A stretch of 64,000 nt of DNA from Elusimicrobiota bacterium (GCA_026388095.1 JAPLKL010000017.1:36131-100130); one strand, 5' to 3'. Positions 8,944 to 18,310 are shown, counted from the stretch's first letter. Numbers and translations: made by a program. Notes: generated by a model from the sequence alone, not told the origin.

Positions 8944-10533
8944 TCAGGGCTGCGCGGTCTCGGACTTGTCGAAGGGCCGGTCCAGGAGCTTGAGCACGGC
9001 GTCGCGATAGGCTCGCTTGGCGTCCTCGCGCCGCGCGCCGGTCTCGTAGCCCACGGTGTAAACGGCGCGGTCCTCGTCCGGGTGGAGCCAGGGCAGCTCC
9101 GAGCCGACCAAGGCCAAGGCCAGGCTGACCGGCGCCGGCCGGCCCGCGTTGAGTTTCGCGACGCGCTCCGCCACGACGCCGGCCTCGCAGTCCACTGTGT
9201 CGACCCCGCGCTGGCGGGCTGAGGCCAGCCATTCGCTGGTCACGAACAACGGGCTGGCCACGCTCTGGTGTCTGCCGCTGCGGCTGCGGCGCAGGGGCAG
9301 AGCGTTGCGCAGCGGGACGGGACCGCCCTCGGAGTCGAGGAACTCTTGGGGGACGAAGAGCCGGTCGGCGCCGGCACCGCCCGCCACCACAGACGCCGGC
9401 CCAGCGTAATAGAGGCTCTGCGCTCCCCGGTGGACCAGCTCTTCGAGCGCCAGCGCCGAGATCTCCCCGAAACCCGTGCTGCGGCATTCCACGACGACGG
9501 TGACGCCGGCCGGCAGGTCGTAATAGGACAGGCGCCAGTAGTCGTTCTCGTAGCGACCCAGGAGGCGGGCCTCCAGGGGCTTCTCGAACAGATACGGGTA
9601 GCCCATGACCACATTGCGGGCCGCGTAGGGGATGGTCCTCAGGAGTTCCCGGATGGCTGCGACCCCGGGATGAGTGAAGGAGCACTGGGCGCACTGCAGG
9701 GTGCGGACCAAGCCGCCGCCTGGTCCCGCGCCGCCCTCGAGCAGGTCGTACTGAGCGCGCAGGTGCCGGAAGTAGTCCCGGCCGAAGAAGCCGCAATACA
9801 CCAGCCGCGGCCGAAGCTCCCCCTCCGGAGCCAGGACATAGGCTTGCTTGGAGTAGCTGATGTAGGGAGCCCGCAGGCGATAGAAGACGCGGTAGCCCAT
9901 CCGCCAGTAGAGAGGCAGGAGGTCCCGGAAATCGCCGAGGTAGAAATCGATGCTCCAGCGGCGCCGGGTCAGCAGCGGCCCGGTGGAGCCGAATCGGCGC
10001 TGCGCGGCGGCGAGCGGCTCACGGATGGTCTGGGTGCCGAGCAGGTTTCCCTCCACGTCCGCGCCGACCCCGGCCTCGGCGATGAAGCCCGCGGAGCGGG
10101 CCGCCGGCCGGCCCACGCGCAGCTTTGCCAGCGGCGGCCCCGGGCGCAGGCTGTGATATCGGCGCACCTCGCCGATGAGCCGGTCGATCTCGCGGGACTG
10201 CGAAGGATGGTAGCGCACCAGAACGCTGCGGAAGCCCGCCAGGATATCCGAATCCGGGTTAAGGTCGGCTTCCACGTCCCGGATGGCTTCGTCGGCGGTA
10301 TGGTCGAGCAGGACCTTGACGCCCGGCAGGCCCAGCCATTCGCATTGGCGCTTGAGTTCGCTGGCCAGGAGCGGCAGGCTCTCCTTTTGGATGTTGAGCA
10401 CCAGCAGGGCGATCTCCGGATCGTAGACCCGGCGCTGCCCGTCGGAGCGCGGCGCGGCGGCGGCCGTGCGCGGGGCCGCCGCCAGCAGCCAGAGCGCGCC
10501 GAGCCTGAGCCAGGTCGCGCCGCGCGAGGGCAT
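8944..10533 (-). CDS. Exported protein with nucleoside-phosphorylase-like C-terminal half
   Basis: 529 residues with a signal peptide (RLGALWLLAAAPRTAAAA). Residues 30-330 are not recognised. Residues about 345-500 show the pattern of the PNP/UDP phosphorylase superfamily: STGFGEISALALEELVHRGA, then a Gly-rich turn and LFVPQEFLDSEG, then VDTVDCEAG in the place of the usual VDMEA. The match is by eye and some key residues differ, so activity is uncertain. It starts 3 nt after the stop of the thioredoxin-like lipoprotein gene and is probably cotranscribed with it. Purine or nucleoside salvage outside the cytoplasm is one possible role. Confidence 0.7.
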   Translation of the reverse strand: MPSRGATWLRLGALWLLAAAPRTAAAAPRSDGQRRVYDPEIALLVLNIQKESLPLLASELKRQCEWLGLPGVKVLLDHTADEAIRDVEADLNPDSDILAGFRSVLVRYHPSQSREIDRLIGEVRRYHSLRPGPPLAKLRVGRPAARSAGFIAEAGVGADVEGNLLGTQTIREPLAAAQRRFGSTGPLLTRRRWSIDFYLGDFRDLLPLYWRMGYRVFYRLRAPYISYSKQAYVLAPEGELRPRLVYCGFFGRDYFRHLRAQYDLLEGGAGPGGGLVRTLQCAQCSFTHPGVAAIRELLRTIPYAARNVVMGYPYLFEKPLEARLLGRYENDYWRLSYYDLPAGVTVVVECRSTGFGEISALALEELVHRGAQSLYYAGPASVVAGGAGADRLFVPQEFLDSEGGPVPLRNALPLRRSRSGRHQSVASPLFVTSEWLASARQRGVDTVDCEAGVVAERVAKLNAGRPAPVSLALALVGSELPWLHPDEDRAVYTVGYETGARREDAKRAYRDAVLKLLDRPFDKSETAQP

Positions 10534-10536
10534 GTG

Positions 10537-11016
10537 CTAGGGCAGGCCGAAGGCGGCGGCGACCTCCGCGAGCGGGAGCTCCGTCGCTCCTGCGGGGACG
10601 CCGGAGACCTCGTTGAGGATGAGCCCCTTGTCGTCGCTGACGAAGAAATGCGGGACGCCTCCGACCGCCAAGGCGTCGTGAACGTCGAGCAAAGTGTCCG
10701 GGCCGAAGACCCGGGCATAATCGCGCAGGGCCGCCAGAGCGTCCTTCCCCACCACGAAGCGAGTCTCCACGCCGCGCGTCCCGAGGTAGCTCCGCAGGGC
10801 GATGAGCATCGGTGTGCTTTCCCGGCAATAATGGCACCACGGCGCGACGTAGACCGTCAGGCATTTCCGGGCCCCGCAGGCCGAGAGCGAAGGGCTCTGC
10901 TGGGCCGCGTAGGTGGGCAGCCTGAGGTCGGGGAGCCGGTCACCCTCCCCGGAGCGGGCGCAGGCCGCCAGCAGGCCGGCGCAGAGAGCGGATAGGACCG
11001 CAAGGCTTATCCTCAT
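10537..11016 (-). CDS. Thioredoxin-fold lipoprotein
   Basis: About 159 residues. A lipoprotein signal ends at LCAGLLAAC, so it is probably lipid-anchored in the envelope. A thioredoxin-like motif APWCHYC (CxxC) lies near residue 62, and a cis-Pro loop GGVPHFF near 120. I chose ATG 11016 over ATG 11025 because TAGAAT (11029-11024) ends 7 nt before it, fitting a leaderless start. It is a candidate thiol-disulfide exchange protein. The downstream gene begins 3 nt later. Confidence 0.82.
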   Translation of the reverse strand: MRISLAVLSALCAGLLAACARSGEGDRLPDLRLPTYAAQQSPSLSACGARKCLTVYVAPWCHYCRESTPMLIALRSYLGTRGVETRFVVGKDALAALRDYARVFGPDTLLDVHDALAVGGVPHFFVSDDKGLILNEVSGVPAGATELPLAEVAAAFGLP

Positions 11017-11080
11017 CGATCCCATTCTACCATTTTGGCTTTCCCGTCACGGGCGGGCCGCAGATAAGCCTCGCGCGCCG

Positions 11081-12895
11081 CTAAGGCCCGGGGCCCGCGC
11101 GCCGGGCTTCCAGCTCCTCCCAGCGCCTGAACAGGGCGTCGACCTTGGCGTTGGCCGCCTCGAGGTCCTCCTGCCGCTTCATGAGCTCGGCCGCGTCGCT
11201 GGCCACGGCGGGGTCGTCCAGGGCCGCGCGCGCCGCCGCAGTCCGCGCCTCCGCCGCGGCGATGGCGGACTCCATGCCCCGAAGCTCTTTGGCTTCCCTC
11301 GCGGAGAGTCCTGGCCGGCGCTCGGTCAGGGCGGCCGCGGCCCGGCCGCGCGGCGCAGGCGCTTCTTCCTGCGCCGCCTTCCAGTCCTCCCATTGCGAGA
11401 GTTCGGCGAAAAAACGGGCTTGGCCCCGGCCGTCGAGCGCCAGGATGCGCCGGCTGACCCGGTCCAATAGGTAGCGGTCGTGGGTCACCAGCACCAGGGC
11501 CCCCGCGAATTCCTGCATGCTGGACTCCAGGACCTCCAGCGATCGGAGATCGAGGTCATTGGTGGGCTCGTCGAGCAGGAGCAGGTCGGCGGGCCTGAGC
11601 ATGAGCCGGGCGATCAGCACGCGCGCCTGCTCGCCGCCGGAGAGCCGGCTCAGCGGCATATCGAGCTGCTCCTGGCGGAACAGGAAGCGGGAGGCCCAGC
11701 CCCGCACATGGATGCGGCTGCCCTTGTACAACACGTGCTCTCCGTTCTCGCAGAGCGCCCGGTGCAGGCTGAGGCTCAGGTCGAGCTGATCGCGATGCTG
11801 GTCGAAGGTCACGACCTGCAGCGCTTCGGCCTGAAAGAGCGCGCCCGAGTCCGGCGCCAGTTGAGCGGCCAGCAGCCTGAGCAAGGTGGTCTTGCCGCTG
11901 CCGTTGGCTCCGATCAAGCCCAGCTTGTCCCCGGGCCGCAACGTGAGGTCCAGCGGGCCGAAGAGCTTGCGGCCCCCCATGGCCTTCGCAAGGCCCCGGG
12001 CCTCGACCAGGCGCTTGGTCCGGCGCTCGCTGCTCGAGAAATCGATGTCCGCGGCGCGGCCCTGGGCGTTGCGGTATTCCAGGTCGGAGAGCTCGTCGAT
12101 CAACTCTCCGGCCCGGTCGATGCGGGCCTGCTGCTTCGTGGTGCGGGCCTTGGGGCCGCGGCGCAGCCAGGCGATCTCGCCGCGGACGATGTTGCGCATC
12201 GAATCCTCCCGCGCGGACTGGGCGCTGAAAAGCGCCTCGCGGTTCTCCAGGAAGCGGCTGTAGTTGCCCGGGCTGCTGAAATGCCCCTGCGCGTAGCGCG
12301 AGTCGAGCTCGATGACGCGGTTGCAGACTCGCTCCAGGAAGCGGCGGTCATGGGTGACCACCAAAAAAGAGAACTTCAGGCCGCAGAGGAAGCGCTCCAG
12401 CCAGAGCACGCCTTCGAGGTCGAGGTGGTTGGTGGGCTCGTCGAGGAGCATCAGGTCCGGCGCGCGCACGACCTGGGCGAGTATGGCCAGACGCTTGCGC
12501 CAGCCGCCGGAGAGCCCCGCGACCTGCTGGCCGGGATCCTGGAATCCCGATTCGGCGAGCCCGGCCTCTGCGCGCATGTCGATCTCGTAGTCCTGCAGCC
12601 CGAGCCCCTGCAGGGCCTGGACCAGCTCATCGCGTACGCTCCAGCCCGCGCGCGCCGGCGCGAAACGGTCCTGCTGGTCCAGGTAGCCCGAGCGCAGGCC
12701 GCGCCGGGCGGACAGGGTCCCCTGGTCCGGGCTTTCCAGGCCTGCGAGGATCCTGAGCAGCGTGGATTTCCCCGCGCCGTTCGGGCCGATAAGGCCGGTG
12801 CGTTCTCCATCGATGAGGCCGAAGGACAGGCCCGTGAAGAGCGGACGGGAGCCGAAACTCTTGGAGAGGTCCTGGCAGCTCAGTAGTATGGCCAC
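11081..12895 (-). CDS. uup: ABC-F ATPase, Uup-like
   Basis: 604 residues with two ABC domains and no membrane segments. Domain 1: GPNGAGKST near 36, LSGGWRKR, LLDEPTNHLD. Domain 2: GANGSGKTT, LSGGEQAR, LLDEPTNDLD. An ABC-F linker joins them, and a C-terminal coiled coil (about 540-600) is typical of Uup. ABC-F proteins act on ribosomes or on branched DNA; the C-terminal coiled coil favours Uup over EttA. Start GTG 12895 overlaps the GH130 stop by one base (TAGTG), implying coupled translation. Confidence 0.88.
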   Translation of the reverse strand: MAILLSCQDLSKSFGSRPLFTGLSFGLIDGERTGLIGPNGAGKSTLLRILAGLESPDQGTLSARRGLRSGYLDQQDRFAPARAGWSVRDELVQALQGLGLQDYEIDMRAEAGLAESGFQDPGQQVAGLSGGWRKRLAILAQVVRAPDLMLLDEPTNHLDLEGVLWLERFLCGLKFSFLVVTHDRRFLERVCNRVIELDSRYAQGHFSSPGNYSRFLENREALFSAQSAREDSMRNIVRGEIAWLRRGPKARTTKQQARIDRAGELIDELSDLEYRNAQGRAADIDFSSSERRTKRLVEARGLAKAMGGRKLFGPLDLTLRPGDKLGLIGANGSGKTTLLRLLAAQLAPDSGALFQAEALQVVTFDQHRDQLDLSLSLHRALCENGEHVLYKGSRIHVRGWASRFLFRQEQLDMPLSRLSGGEQARVLIARLMLRPADLLLLDEPTNDLDLRSLEVLESSMQEFAGALVLVTHDRYLLDRVSRRILALDGRGQARFFAELSQWEDWKAAQEEAPAPRGRAAAALTERRPGLSAREAKELRGMESAIAAAEARTAAARAALDDPAVASDAAELMKRQEDLEAANAKVDALFRRWEELEARRAGPGP

Positions 12896-14373
12896 TAGGA
12901 CAGGGCGGCGAGGATCTCCGCCAGCGGGATCAGGGCGAAGCCGGTGACGCGGTCCGACATCCCATAGGGCAGGACCAGTTGGCCGCCGTGCACGAGCGCG
13001 CCGCAGGTGTAGAGGACGTTGGGCACGTAGCCTTCCCGCTCGATGCCTTCGGGGCGCATCAGGGGTTGGCGCAGGCGGCCGATCACCTTGGAGGGGTCCT
13101 TGCGGTCCAGAAGGAACGCGCCGAGGCAATACTTCCGCATGGGGCCCACGCCGTGGCTCAAGACCAGCCAACCCGCCTCCGTCTCGACGGGACAGCCGCA
13201 GTTCCCCGTCTTGATGAACTCCCAGGGATGGCGGGGAGAGAGGAGAAGGCTGGCTTCGTTCCAAAAATGCACGTTGTCGGAGTACATCAGATAGATGTTC
13301 TCCCCGTCCTGCCGGGAGAGCATGGCGAAGCGTCCGCCGATCTTGCGCGGGAAGAGAGCCATCCCCTTGTTGCGCACGCCGGGGCCGTTCAAGGTGGAGA
13401 ACTTGAAGTGCCGGAAGTCCTCCGTGGCGAACAACTGCGGCAGGACGTTGCGCCCGTCGTAGGCGGTGTAGGTGGCGTAATAGGCCGTTTTCCCCGCATC
13501 GTCTTGATGCGCCGTCAGACGCACGTCCTCCAGTCCGTTGCTCTGCATGGGAGTTACGGGGAAGATGATCCTCTCGGAAAGCTCCTGCTCCGGCGGGAAC
13601 CGGATCTCGTAGTTGGATTGCGCTAAGAGCCAAAGTCCCTTGGCGGTCTCGTGGTCTCCGATCTTTTGGCCGGGCGCCGTCTCGCGAAGGACTTCCTTGA
13701 GCCCCTTCTTGAGGTCTTTGATGGTGAAAAAATCCCCCAGCCGGCCCAGCACGCGCTGCACCCACTCCCCGGCCAGGCCCATCTCCGCGGCCTTCCGCCC
13801 GAAGAGGTCCTTGTGGTAGGTCGAGTTCTCGATCAGCTCGGGTTCGGTCAAGAACCGCGAGGCCGGGTCCACGGCGATGCCGTTGTGGGCGTCGATGACT
13901 CCGCTGCGGAAAGAGATGGAGGAGATGTGCCCCTCTCCAGTCGAGCGGAGGCTCAAGAGGAAGCGCAGGCTCCCCTTGGGCAGCCGCGATTGGTCCGGAT
14001 GAGGCAGGATGGAGGGGTTGAAGAGCGCCGCGGATTCAGGCGAATACTCGAGCATGAAATAAGAGCCGATCAAGAGCCTGCGCTCCGGCGAGAGCTCGCG
14101 GCCCGGGGGCAGGAAATGCTCCAGGTAGTGGAATCTCCTCAGGAGGCGCTTGGTCAGCCAGCGATGGCGGGAGGAGAACTCCGCTAGGACCGGGGCCAGG
14201 ACGCTCCGGACTTCCTGCTCCGGAAGCGCCAGGACCCGGCGGATGATCCTGACGTATTCCTCGTCGGATGCGAAGCCCAGGTGCCGCAGGACCACCCGGG
14301 TCTGGTCGGGCATGAGCCGGACCTCGGTGCGGCGGACGCTGATATTCTGGGGAACACCGGGACGTCGTTTCAT
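12895..14373 (-). CDS. Glycoside hydrolase family 130 protein (beta-mannoside phosphorylase/hydrolase-like)
   Basis: 492 residues. The five-bladed GH130 fold is suggested by LEDVRLTAHQD, NKGMALFPRKIGGRFAMLSRQDGE-type strands and the signature ETEAGWLVLSHGV near residue 400. Characterised GH130 members phosphorolyse or hydrolyse beta-1,2- or beta-1,4-mannosides. An extra N-terminal helical region (1-150) is present. ATG 14373 overlaps the stop of the upstream glycosyltransferase (ATGA), so the two are coupled. This suggests turnover of a mannose-containing glycan made by the neighbour. Substrate specificity cannot be read from the sequence. Confidence 0.83.
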   Translation of the reverse strand: MKRRPGVPQNISVRRTEVRLMPDQTRVVLRHLGFASDEEYVRIIRRVLALPEQEVRSVLAPVLAEFSSRHRWLTKRLLRRFHYLEHFLPPGRELSPERRLLIGSYFMLEYSPESAALFNPSILPHPDQSRLPKGSLRFLLSLRSTGEGHISSISFRSGVIDAHNGIAVDPASRFLTEPELIENSTYHKDLFGRKAAEMGLAGEWVQRVLGRLGDFFTIKDLKKGLKEVLRETAPGQKIGDHETAKGLWLLAQSNYEIRFPPEQELSERIIFPVTPMQSNGLEDVRLTAHQDDAGKTAYYATYTAYDGRNVLPQLFATEDFRHFKFSTLNGPGVRNKGMALFPRKIGGRFAMLSRQDGENIYLMYSDNVHFWNEASLLLSPRHPWEFIKTGNCGCPVETEAGWLVLSHGVGPMRKYCLGAFLLDRKDPSKVIGRLRQPLMRPEGIEREGYVPNVLYTCGALVHGGQLVLPYGMSDRVTGFALIPLAEILAALS

Positions 14374-16661
14374 CTCGATGGCAGCGAGGCCGGGCTCTTG
14401 AAGGCGGCCATCTCGTTGTGGATCTGCTGCATCTCCGCCAACGAGACGAGGAACGCCAATGTGGACTCGGCGCCCTGGTTCTGGTTCACCCGGTCCAAGT
14501 GCAGGCCATCCCGGCATCCGCCGGTATTGGCGTCATAGAGGAACAGGCCCAGGTCGTTGCGCCCCAGGAACCAGTCGAAGGCGCGGCGCGCTTGGCTGAA
14601 CCAGTAATCGTCCGAGGTGCAGCGATAGGCCTCCAGACAGGCCGACACCATGGCCTGGGCTTCGATGGGCTGTTGGTCGAAAAGGGCGCGCTGCCCGCCG
14701 CGCTTGTAGAAGCCATTGGAGCCGATGGGCCGGAAATAGCCCCCTTCGGCGGTCTGGATCTTGGCCAGCCAGCGCAGGGTATTCAGGCCCCGTTCGAGCA
14801 CGTCGGGCCGGGCGGTCCACCGGCCGCTCAGGATCAGCGCATGGGAAAGCTGAGCGTTCATGTAGGTGACCGCATCCTCGAACCATGGCCACTCCGGCGT
14901 GGCGGTGCGCTCGTGGAGCCCCATCAAAAGGTCCGTCAGGGTGGCCCGCACCTGGCTCACCTGCCGGTCTCCATTGAACCGGCGCAGGTATTCCTGGGCG
15001 CCGATCAAGGCCAGGGCCCAGGCGCGGGGCGAGCTGAAGCCCGTGACCGGAGACAACGCTTGGGCGAAGATCTGCCCGGCCAAGGTCTGGAAGCCCGGGT
15101 TCTTGGACCGGCCCACGCAGGTCCCCAGGGCCAGCAGGGCGCGGCCGCAGCAGTCTTCCGATATGGTCTCATCTTTCCAGGACCGGTCGAACTCCATGAA
15201 GTTCCGGAACCGGTTGAGTTTTGGGTCGAAGGCGTATTGCAGGAAGGCGGCGTAGGTGGTGGCAACGTTGATGAGGTGGGGCGAGTCTTCCCCCAGTTCC
15301 TCCAGCAGCACCGTCAGGATCAGGGCCCGCGCGTTGTCGTCCGTGCAGTAGCCGGTGGAGAAGTTCGGCACGGCCACGATGGCATGCTGGAAGATGCCCG
15401 TGGAATCGGTCATCCGGTAGAGGTGCTCCAACTTCAGATCCGGAAGTTCGGTGAGCTGCTTGTCGAGAGTCTTCACCGTGAAGAGTTTCCGGGTCAGGCC
15501 GGCCCGCTCAGTGCGCGCGTTCTCAAAGGACCGCATGTAGCAACGGGCTACGTTGGCCCACACCATATCCCGTCCTATCTTATAGGCGCTCTGGCTCATG
15601 GCGTTGCGACGGGCATCGTCCGTCAACAGTCCCGTCACCGCGCGGGCGATGGCGTCCGGGTCGTTGAATGGGACCAGGACCCCGCGGTCGTCGGCCAACA
15701 GCTCCTGAGCATACCAATAGGGCGTGGACACCACGGCCTTGCCCGCGCCGAAGCAGTACGCCAAGGTCCCGGAGGTGATCTGGGTCTCGTTGAGATAGGG
15801 AGTGATGTAGATGTCCGCGGCGCCGATGAACTCCTTGAGCTCGGGCAGGTCGACGAAGCGGTTGTAGAAGATCACGTTCTTCTGGACGCCGTTCTTCTCG
15901 GCCAGCAGCTCGAGGCCGAGGCGGTAGGACTCGCCCTGGTCCCGCAGGAGGTTGGGATGGGTGGCCCCCAGGATGATGTAGATCACGTCGGGGTGCTTGG
16001 CCACGATCTTGGGCAGGGCGTTGAGCACGTTCTCGATGCCCTTGTTGGGGGAGAGCAGGCCGAAGGTCAAGAGCACAGGCTTGCCCTCCACGCCGAAAAG
16101 GCCCTTATAGGAGCCGGAGTCCACGAGGGAGGTTTCCGGGATTCCGTGCGGGATCATGTCGATCTTGGCCGCAGGGGCCTTGTACACGTCCCTCAGGAAG
16201 CCCGCGCCTTTCTGCGACATCACCACCAGCCTGGTGGAGAGGTGGACCAGCTCCCGCATCACCCGCTTCTGATCGGCGTTGGGATCCTTGAGCACGGTGT
16301 GCAAGGTGGTCACGATGGGGATGTCCACCTCCCGCAGCAGGGCCAGGAGGTGCCCTCCGGCCGTCCCCCCATAGATGCCGAACTCGTGCTGGACGCAGAC
16401 CACGTCCACGTCGCTGATGCCCAGGAAATCAGCCGCCCGGCGGTAGGAGGCCAGGTTCTGCTCCTCGATCTCGAAGCGGACTTCCGGCGGATAGTCGTAG
16501 CCGCCCGCCACGTCGTTGACGGGCACGGCGAAGCACTGCACCTGGGGGAACTGGGCTGCCACGGAGGAGCACAGGTCCGTGGTGAAGGTGGCGATGCCGC
16601 AGAGCCGGGGCAGGTAGTCGCCCACGAAAGCGACTTTCCGGATCTCGCTGCGGGGCGTCAT
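14370..16661 (-). CDS. GT4 glycosyltransferase fused to a helical (alpha/alpha)-toroid-like domain
   Basis: 763 residues. Residues 1-390 form a GT-B glycosyltransferase of family 4: FVGDYLPRLCGIATFT at the N-terminus, LTFGLLSPNKGIENVL in the donor half, then a conserved acidic motif region. Residues about 400-760 are helical with repeated aromatic/Gly turns (DNARALIL, YFRPIGSNGFYKRGG, QPIEAQAMVSACLEAY) resembling the toroid of six-hairpin glycosidases. It is cytoplasmic. Coupled to GH130 downstream, it probably makes or remodels a mannose-rich glycan. Start ATG 16661. Confidence 0.85.
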   Translation of the reverse strand: MTPRSEIRKVAFVGDYLPRLCGIATFTTDLCSSVAAQFPQVQCFAVPVNDVAGGYDYPPEVRFEIEEQNLASYRRAADFLGISDVDVVCVQHEFGIYGGTAGGHLLALLREVDIPIVTTLHTVLKDPNADQKRVMRELVHLSTRLVVMSQKGAGFLRDVYKAPAAKIDMIPHGIPETSLVDSGSYKGLFGVEGKPVLLTFGLLSPNKGIENVLNALPKIVAKHPDVIYIILGATHPNLLRDQGESYRLGLELLAEKNGVQKNVIFYNRFVDLPELKEFIGAADIYITPYLNETQITSGTLAYCFGAGKAVVSTPYWYAQELLADDRGVLVPFNDPDAIARAVTGLLTDDARRNAMSQSAYKIGRDMVWANVARCYMRSFENARTERAGLTRKLFTVKTLDKQLTELPDLKLEHLYRMTDSTGIFQHAIVAVPNFSTGYCTDDNARALILTVLLEELGEDSPHLINVATTYAAFLQYAFDPKLNRFRNFMEFDRSWKDETISEDCCGRALLALGTCVGRSKNPGFQTLAGQIFAQALSPVTGFSSPRAWALALIGAQEYLRRFNGDRQVSQVRATLTDLLMGLHERTATPEWPWFEDAVTYMNAQLSHALILSGRWTARPDVLERGLNTLRWLAKIQTAEGGYFRPIGSNGFYKRGGQRALFDQQPIEAQAMVSACLEAYRCTSDDYWFSQARRAFDWFLGRNDLGLFLYDANTGGCRDGLHLDRVNQNQGAESTLAFLVSLAEMQQIHNEMAAFKSPASLPSR

Positions 16662-16741
16662 GTCGCGAGCCTCCTCATCAGACTATTGTGCCTTATCGGG
16701 GAGTGTCGAGGGAACTCATCTCGCGTCCGCGGACGAGCGGG

Positions 16742-17752
16742 TCAGATTCCGCCGACGCTGACCTGGCGGACCAGGGCCGGCCCGGCGGAGAGGAAATCCT
16801 CGGCCCGGCGGAGGGCGGAGGCCAGATCGGGCGCGGCATGGACCGCCTTGAAGAAGGTGTGCCCGAAGGAGAAATTGCGCGCGAAGTACGGCGCGATGAC
16901 CTTGAGCCGGACCAGGGCCGGGGCCGGCGCGAAGTCCTCGGCGACATAGTCGCAGAGCCTGCGCCAGACTGCGGCGTGGTCCACGCGCAGCCCGGGATCG
17001 CGCCAGCGCGCGAAGACCCAGGGGCAGGCCGCCGCCATGCGCCCGATCATCACCCCGGAAACCGGCGCCAGCAGCCCGGCGTGCTCGCGGAGGTCTTCCG
17101 GGCCGCCGATGTCCCCGCTGGCGATGATGGGCAGGCGCGCCTGTCGGGCCAGCTCGCCGTAGAGGGCGTGGCGGGCGCTGCGCTTGAACTTCTCCTCGAA
17201 GAAGCGCGGATGGACCGTCAAGGCGTCGACCCCTTCGTCGGCCATCAGGCGCAGCCGGTCTTCCAGCCGGCCGCGCCAGCCTTCGCACTGCCGGCCCAGC
17301 CGGATCTTGGCGAAGAGCGGCCCCGAGAAGCATCGCCGCATCACCCGCAGGACTTCCCGCAAGCGGGGCGCGTCCTCGAAAAGATCCGAGCCGCATCTTT
17401 GGCGGACCGCGGCGTGGGCGGCGCAGGCCGCGTTGAGGTCGAGGCCGTCGGGCCGCAGGGCGGAGAGCCGGTCGATGATCTCCGGCAGTCGGACGGTGTC
17501 GGTCACCATCAACTGATAGACGACCTTCCCCTCCCGGGGGCGGCGCTTGAGGCAGGGGGAGAGCTCGCGGTCCTCGCGCAGGATCATCCGGGCCGAAAGC
17601 ATCTCCGTGAACAGCGCTCCGTAGCCCCCGAAATCGGAGAGCAGGCGGCGGAACGCGCTGTGCGTGATCGCGGCCATCGGGGCGCAGAACAGCGGCGGGT
17701 CGAACACGACCCCGTGGAGGGTCAGCGGCGCAAGCCGTGGCGCTTCATCCAT
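16742..17752 (-). CDS. tRNA-dihydrouridine synthase-like flavoprotein with altered active-site motif
   Basis: 336 residues with the Dus TIM-barrel pattern: FCAPMAAITHSAFR near 22, VYQLMVTD, FAKIRLG, LTVHPRFFEEKFK, IIASGDIGG and VMIGRMAAACPWVF. Dus enzymes reduce uridine in tRNA D-loops. The usual NMGCP motif reads LNAACAAH here: the Cys is kept, but Gly and Pro are both Ala. ATG 17752 is 20 nt after a TACAAT box shared by a divergent promoter region with ssb. It may be an active but diverged Dus or a relative with another substrate. Confidence 0.8.
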   Translation of the reverse strand: MDEAPRLAPLTLHGVVFDPPLFCAPMAAITHSAFRRLLSDFGGYGALFTEMLSARMILREDRELSPCLKRRPREGKVVYQLMVTDTVRLPEIIDRLSALRPDGLDLNAACAAHAAVRQRCGSDLFEDAPRLREVLRVMRRCFSGPLFAKIRLGRQCEGWRGRLEDRLRLMADEGVDALTVHPRFFEEKFKRSARHALYGELARQARLPIIASGDIGGPEDLREHAGLLAPVSGVMIGRMAAACPWVFARWRDPGLRVDHAAVWRRLCDYVAEDFAPAPALVRLKVIAPYFARNFSFGHTFFKAVHAAPDLASALRRAEDFLSAGPALVRQVSVGGI

Positions 17753-17772
17753 ATGTGATCGCTTACGGCCTG

Positions 17773-17785
17773 ATTGTAGTATACT
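17773..17785. promoter_or_regulatory. Divergent promoter region between dus-like gene and ssb
   Basis: TATACT on the plus strand (17780-17785) and TACAAT on the minus strand (17778-17773) lie back to back. They would give a leader of about 50 nt for ssb and about 12 nt for the dus-like gene. Confidence 0.45.
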
Positions 17786-17842
17786 GCACTGCATAGCCCA
17801 AGCACTTTCCAGCGGACGCTGCCGCAGGGCAACGGAGGCAAC

Positions 17843-18280
17843 ATGGGGAATCTGAATAAAGTCATGCTGATCGGCCGGTTGACCAGAGAGCCGGAGATCA
17901 AGACGTTCAGCAACGGCGGCAAGGTGGCGAACATCGGCTTCGCCGTCAACAACCGCCGCAAGAACCAGCAGTCCGGCCAGTGGGAGGACGTCCCGGTCTG
18001 GGTGGACCTCAAGGCCTTCAACCGAGAGACCGGCAGGAAGCTCGCCGACCTTGTCGCGCAGCATCTCCACAAGGGCCAGCAGGTCTACTTCGAGGGACAC
18101 CTGGTCCTGGAGGAGTGGGAAGGCAAGACCGACGGCAAGAAGCAGTCGAAGATGGTCGTCTACGTCGACGACTTCCAGTTCCTGGAGAAGCGGGAAGGGG
18201 ATGGGAAGGGGCCGGCCGGCCAACGCGCCCCGGGCCAGGCCGCCGAGTCCGACCCTGCCATCGAAGAAGCCCCGTTCTGA
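17843..18280 (+). CDS. ssb: Single-stranded DNA-binding protein
   Basis: 145 residues. An OB fold spans residues 1-110 (MGNLNKVMLIGRLTREPEIK, then VWVDLKAFNRETG). A short Gly/Pro-rich tail ends in EEAPF, a variant of the DDDIPF tip that binds partner proteins. The start has a clear Shine-Dalgarno (GGAGG, 5 nt before ATG). It coats ssDNA during replication and repair. Confidence 0.94.
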   Translation: MGNLNKVMLIGRLTREPEIKTFSNGGKVANIGFAVNNRRKNQQSGQWEDVPVWVDLKAFNRETGRKLADLVAQHLHKGQQVYFEGHLVLEEWEGKTDGKKQSKMVVYVDDFQFLEKREGDGKGPAGQRAPGQAAESDPAIEEAPF

Positions 18281-18310
18281 TTTTTTCCACTATTATGAGC
18301 CGCCGCGTGC

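Noticed and set aside
11081..13765. Single very long minus-strand frame covering uup and part of GH130
   Set aside because: The upstream part is out of frame with GH130; GTG 12895 matches the ABC-F N-terminus and overlaps the GH130 stop.
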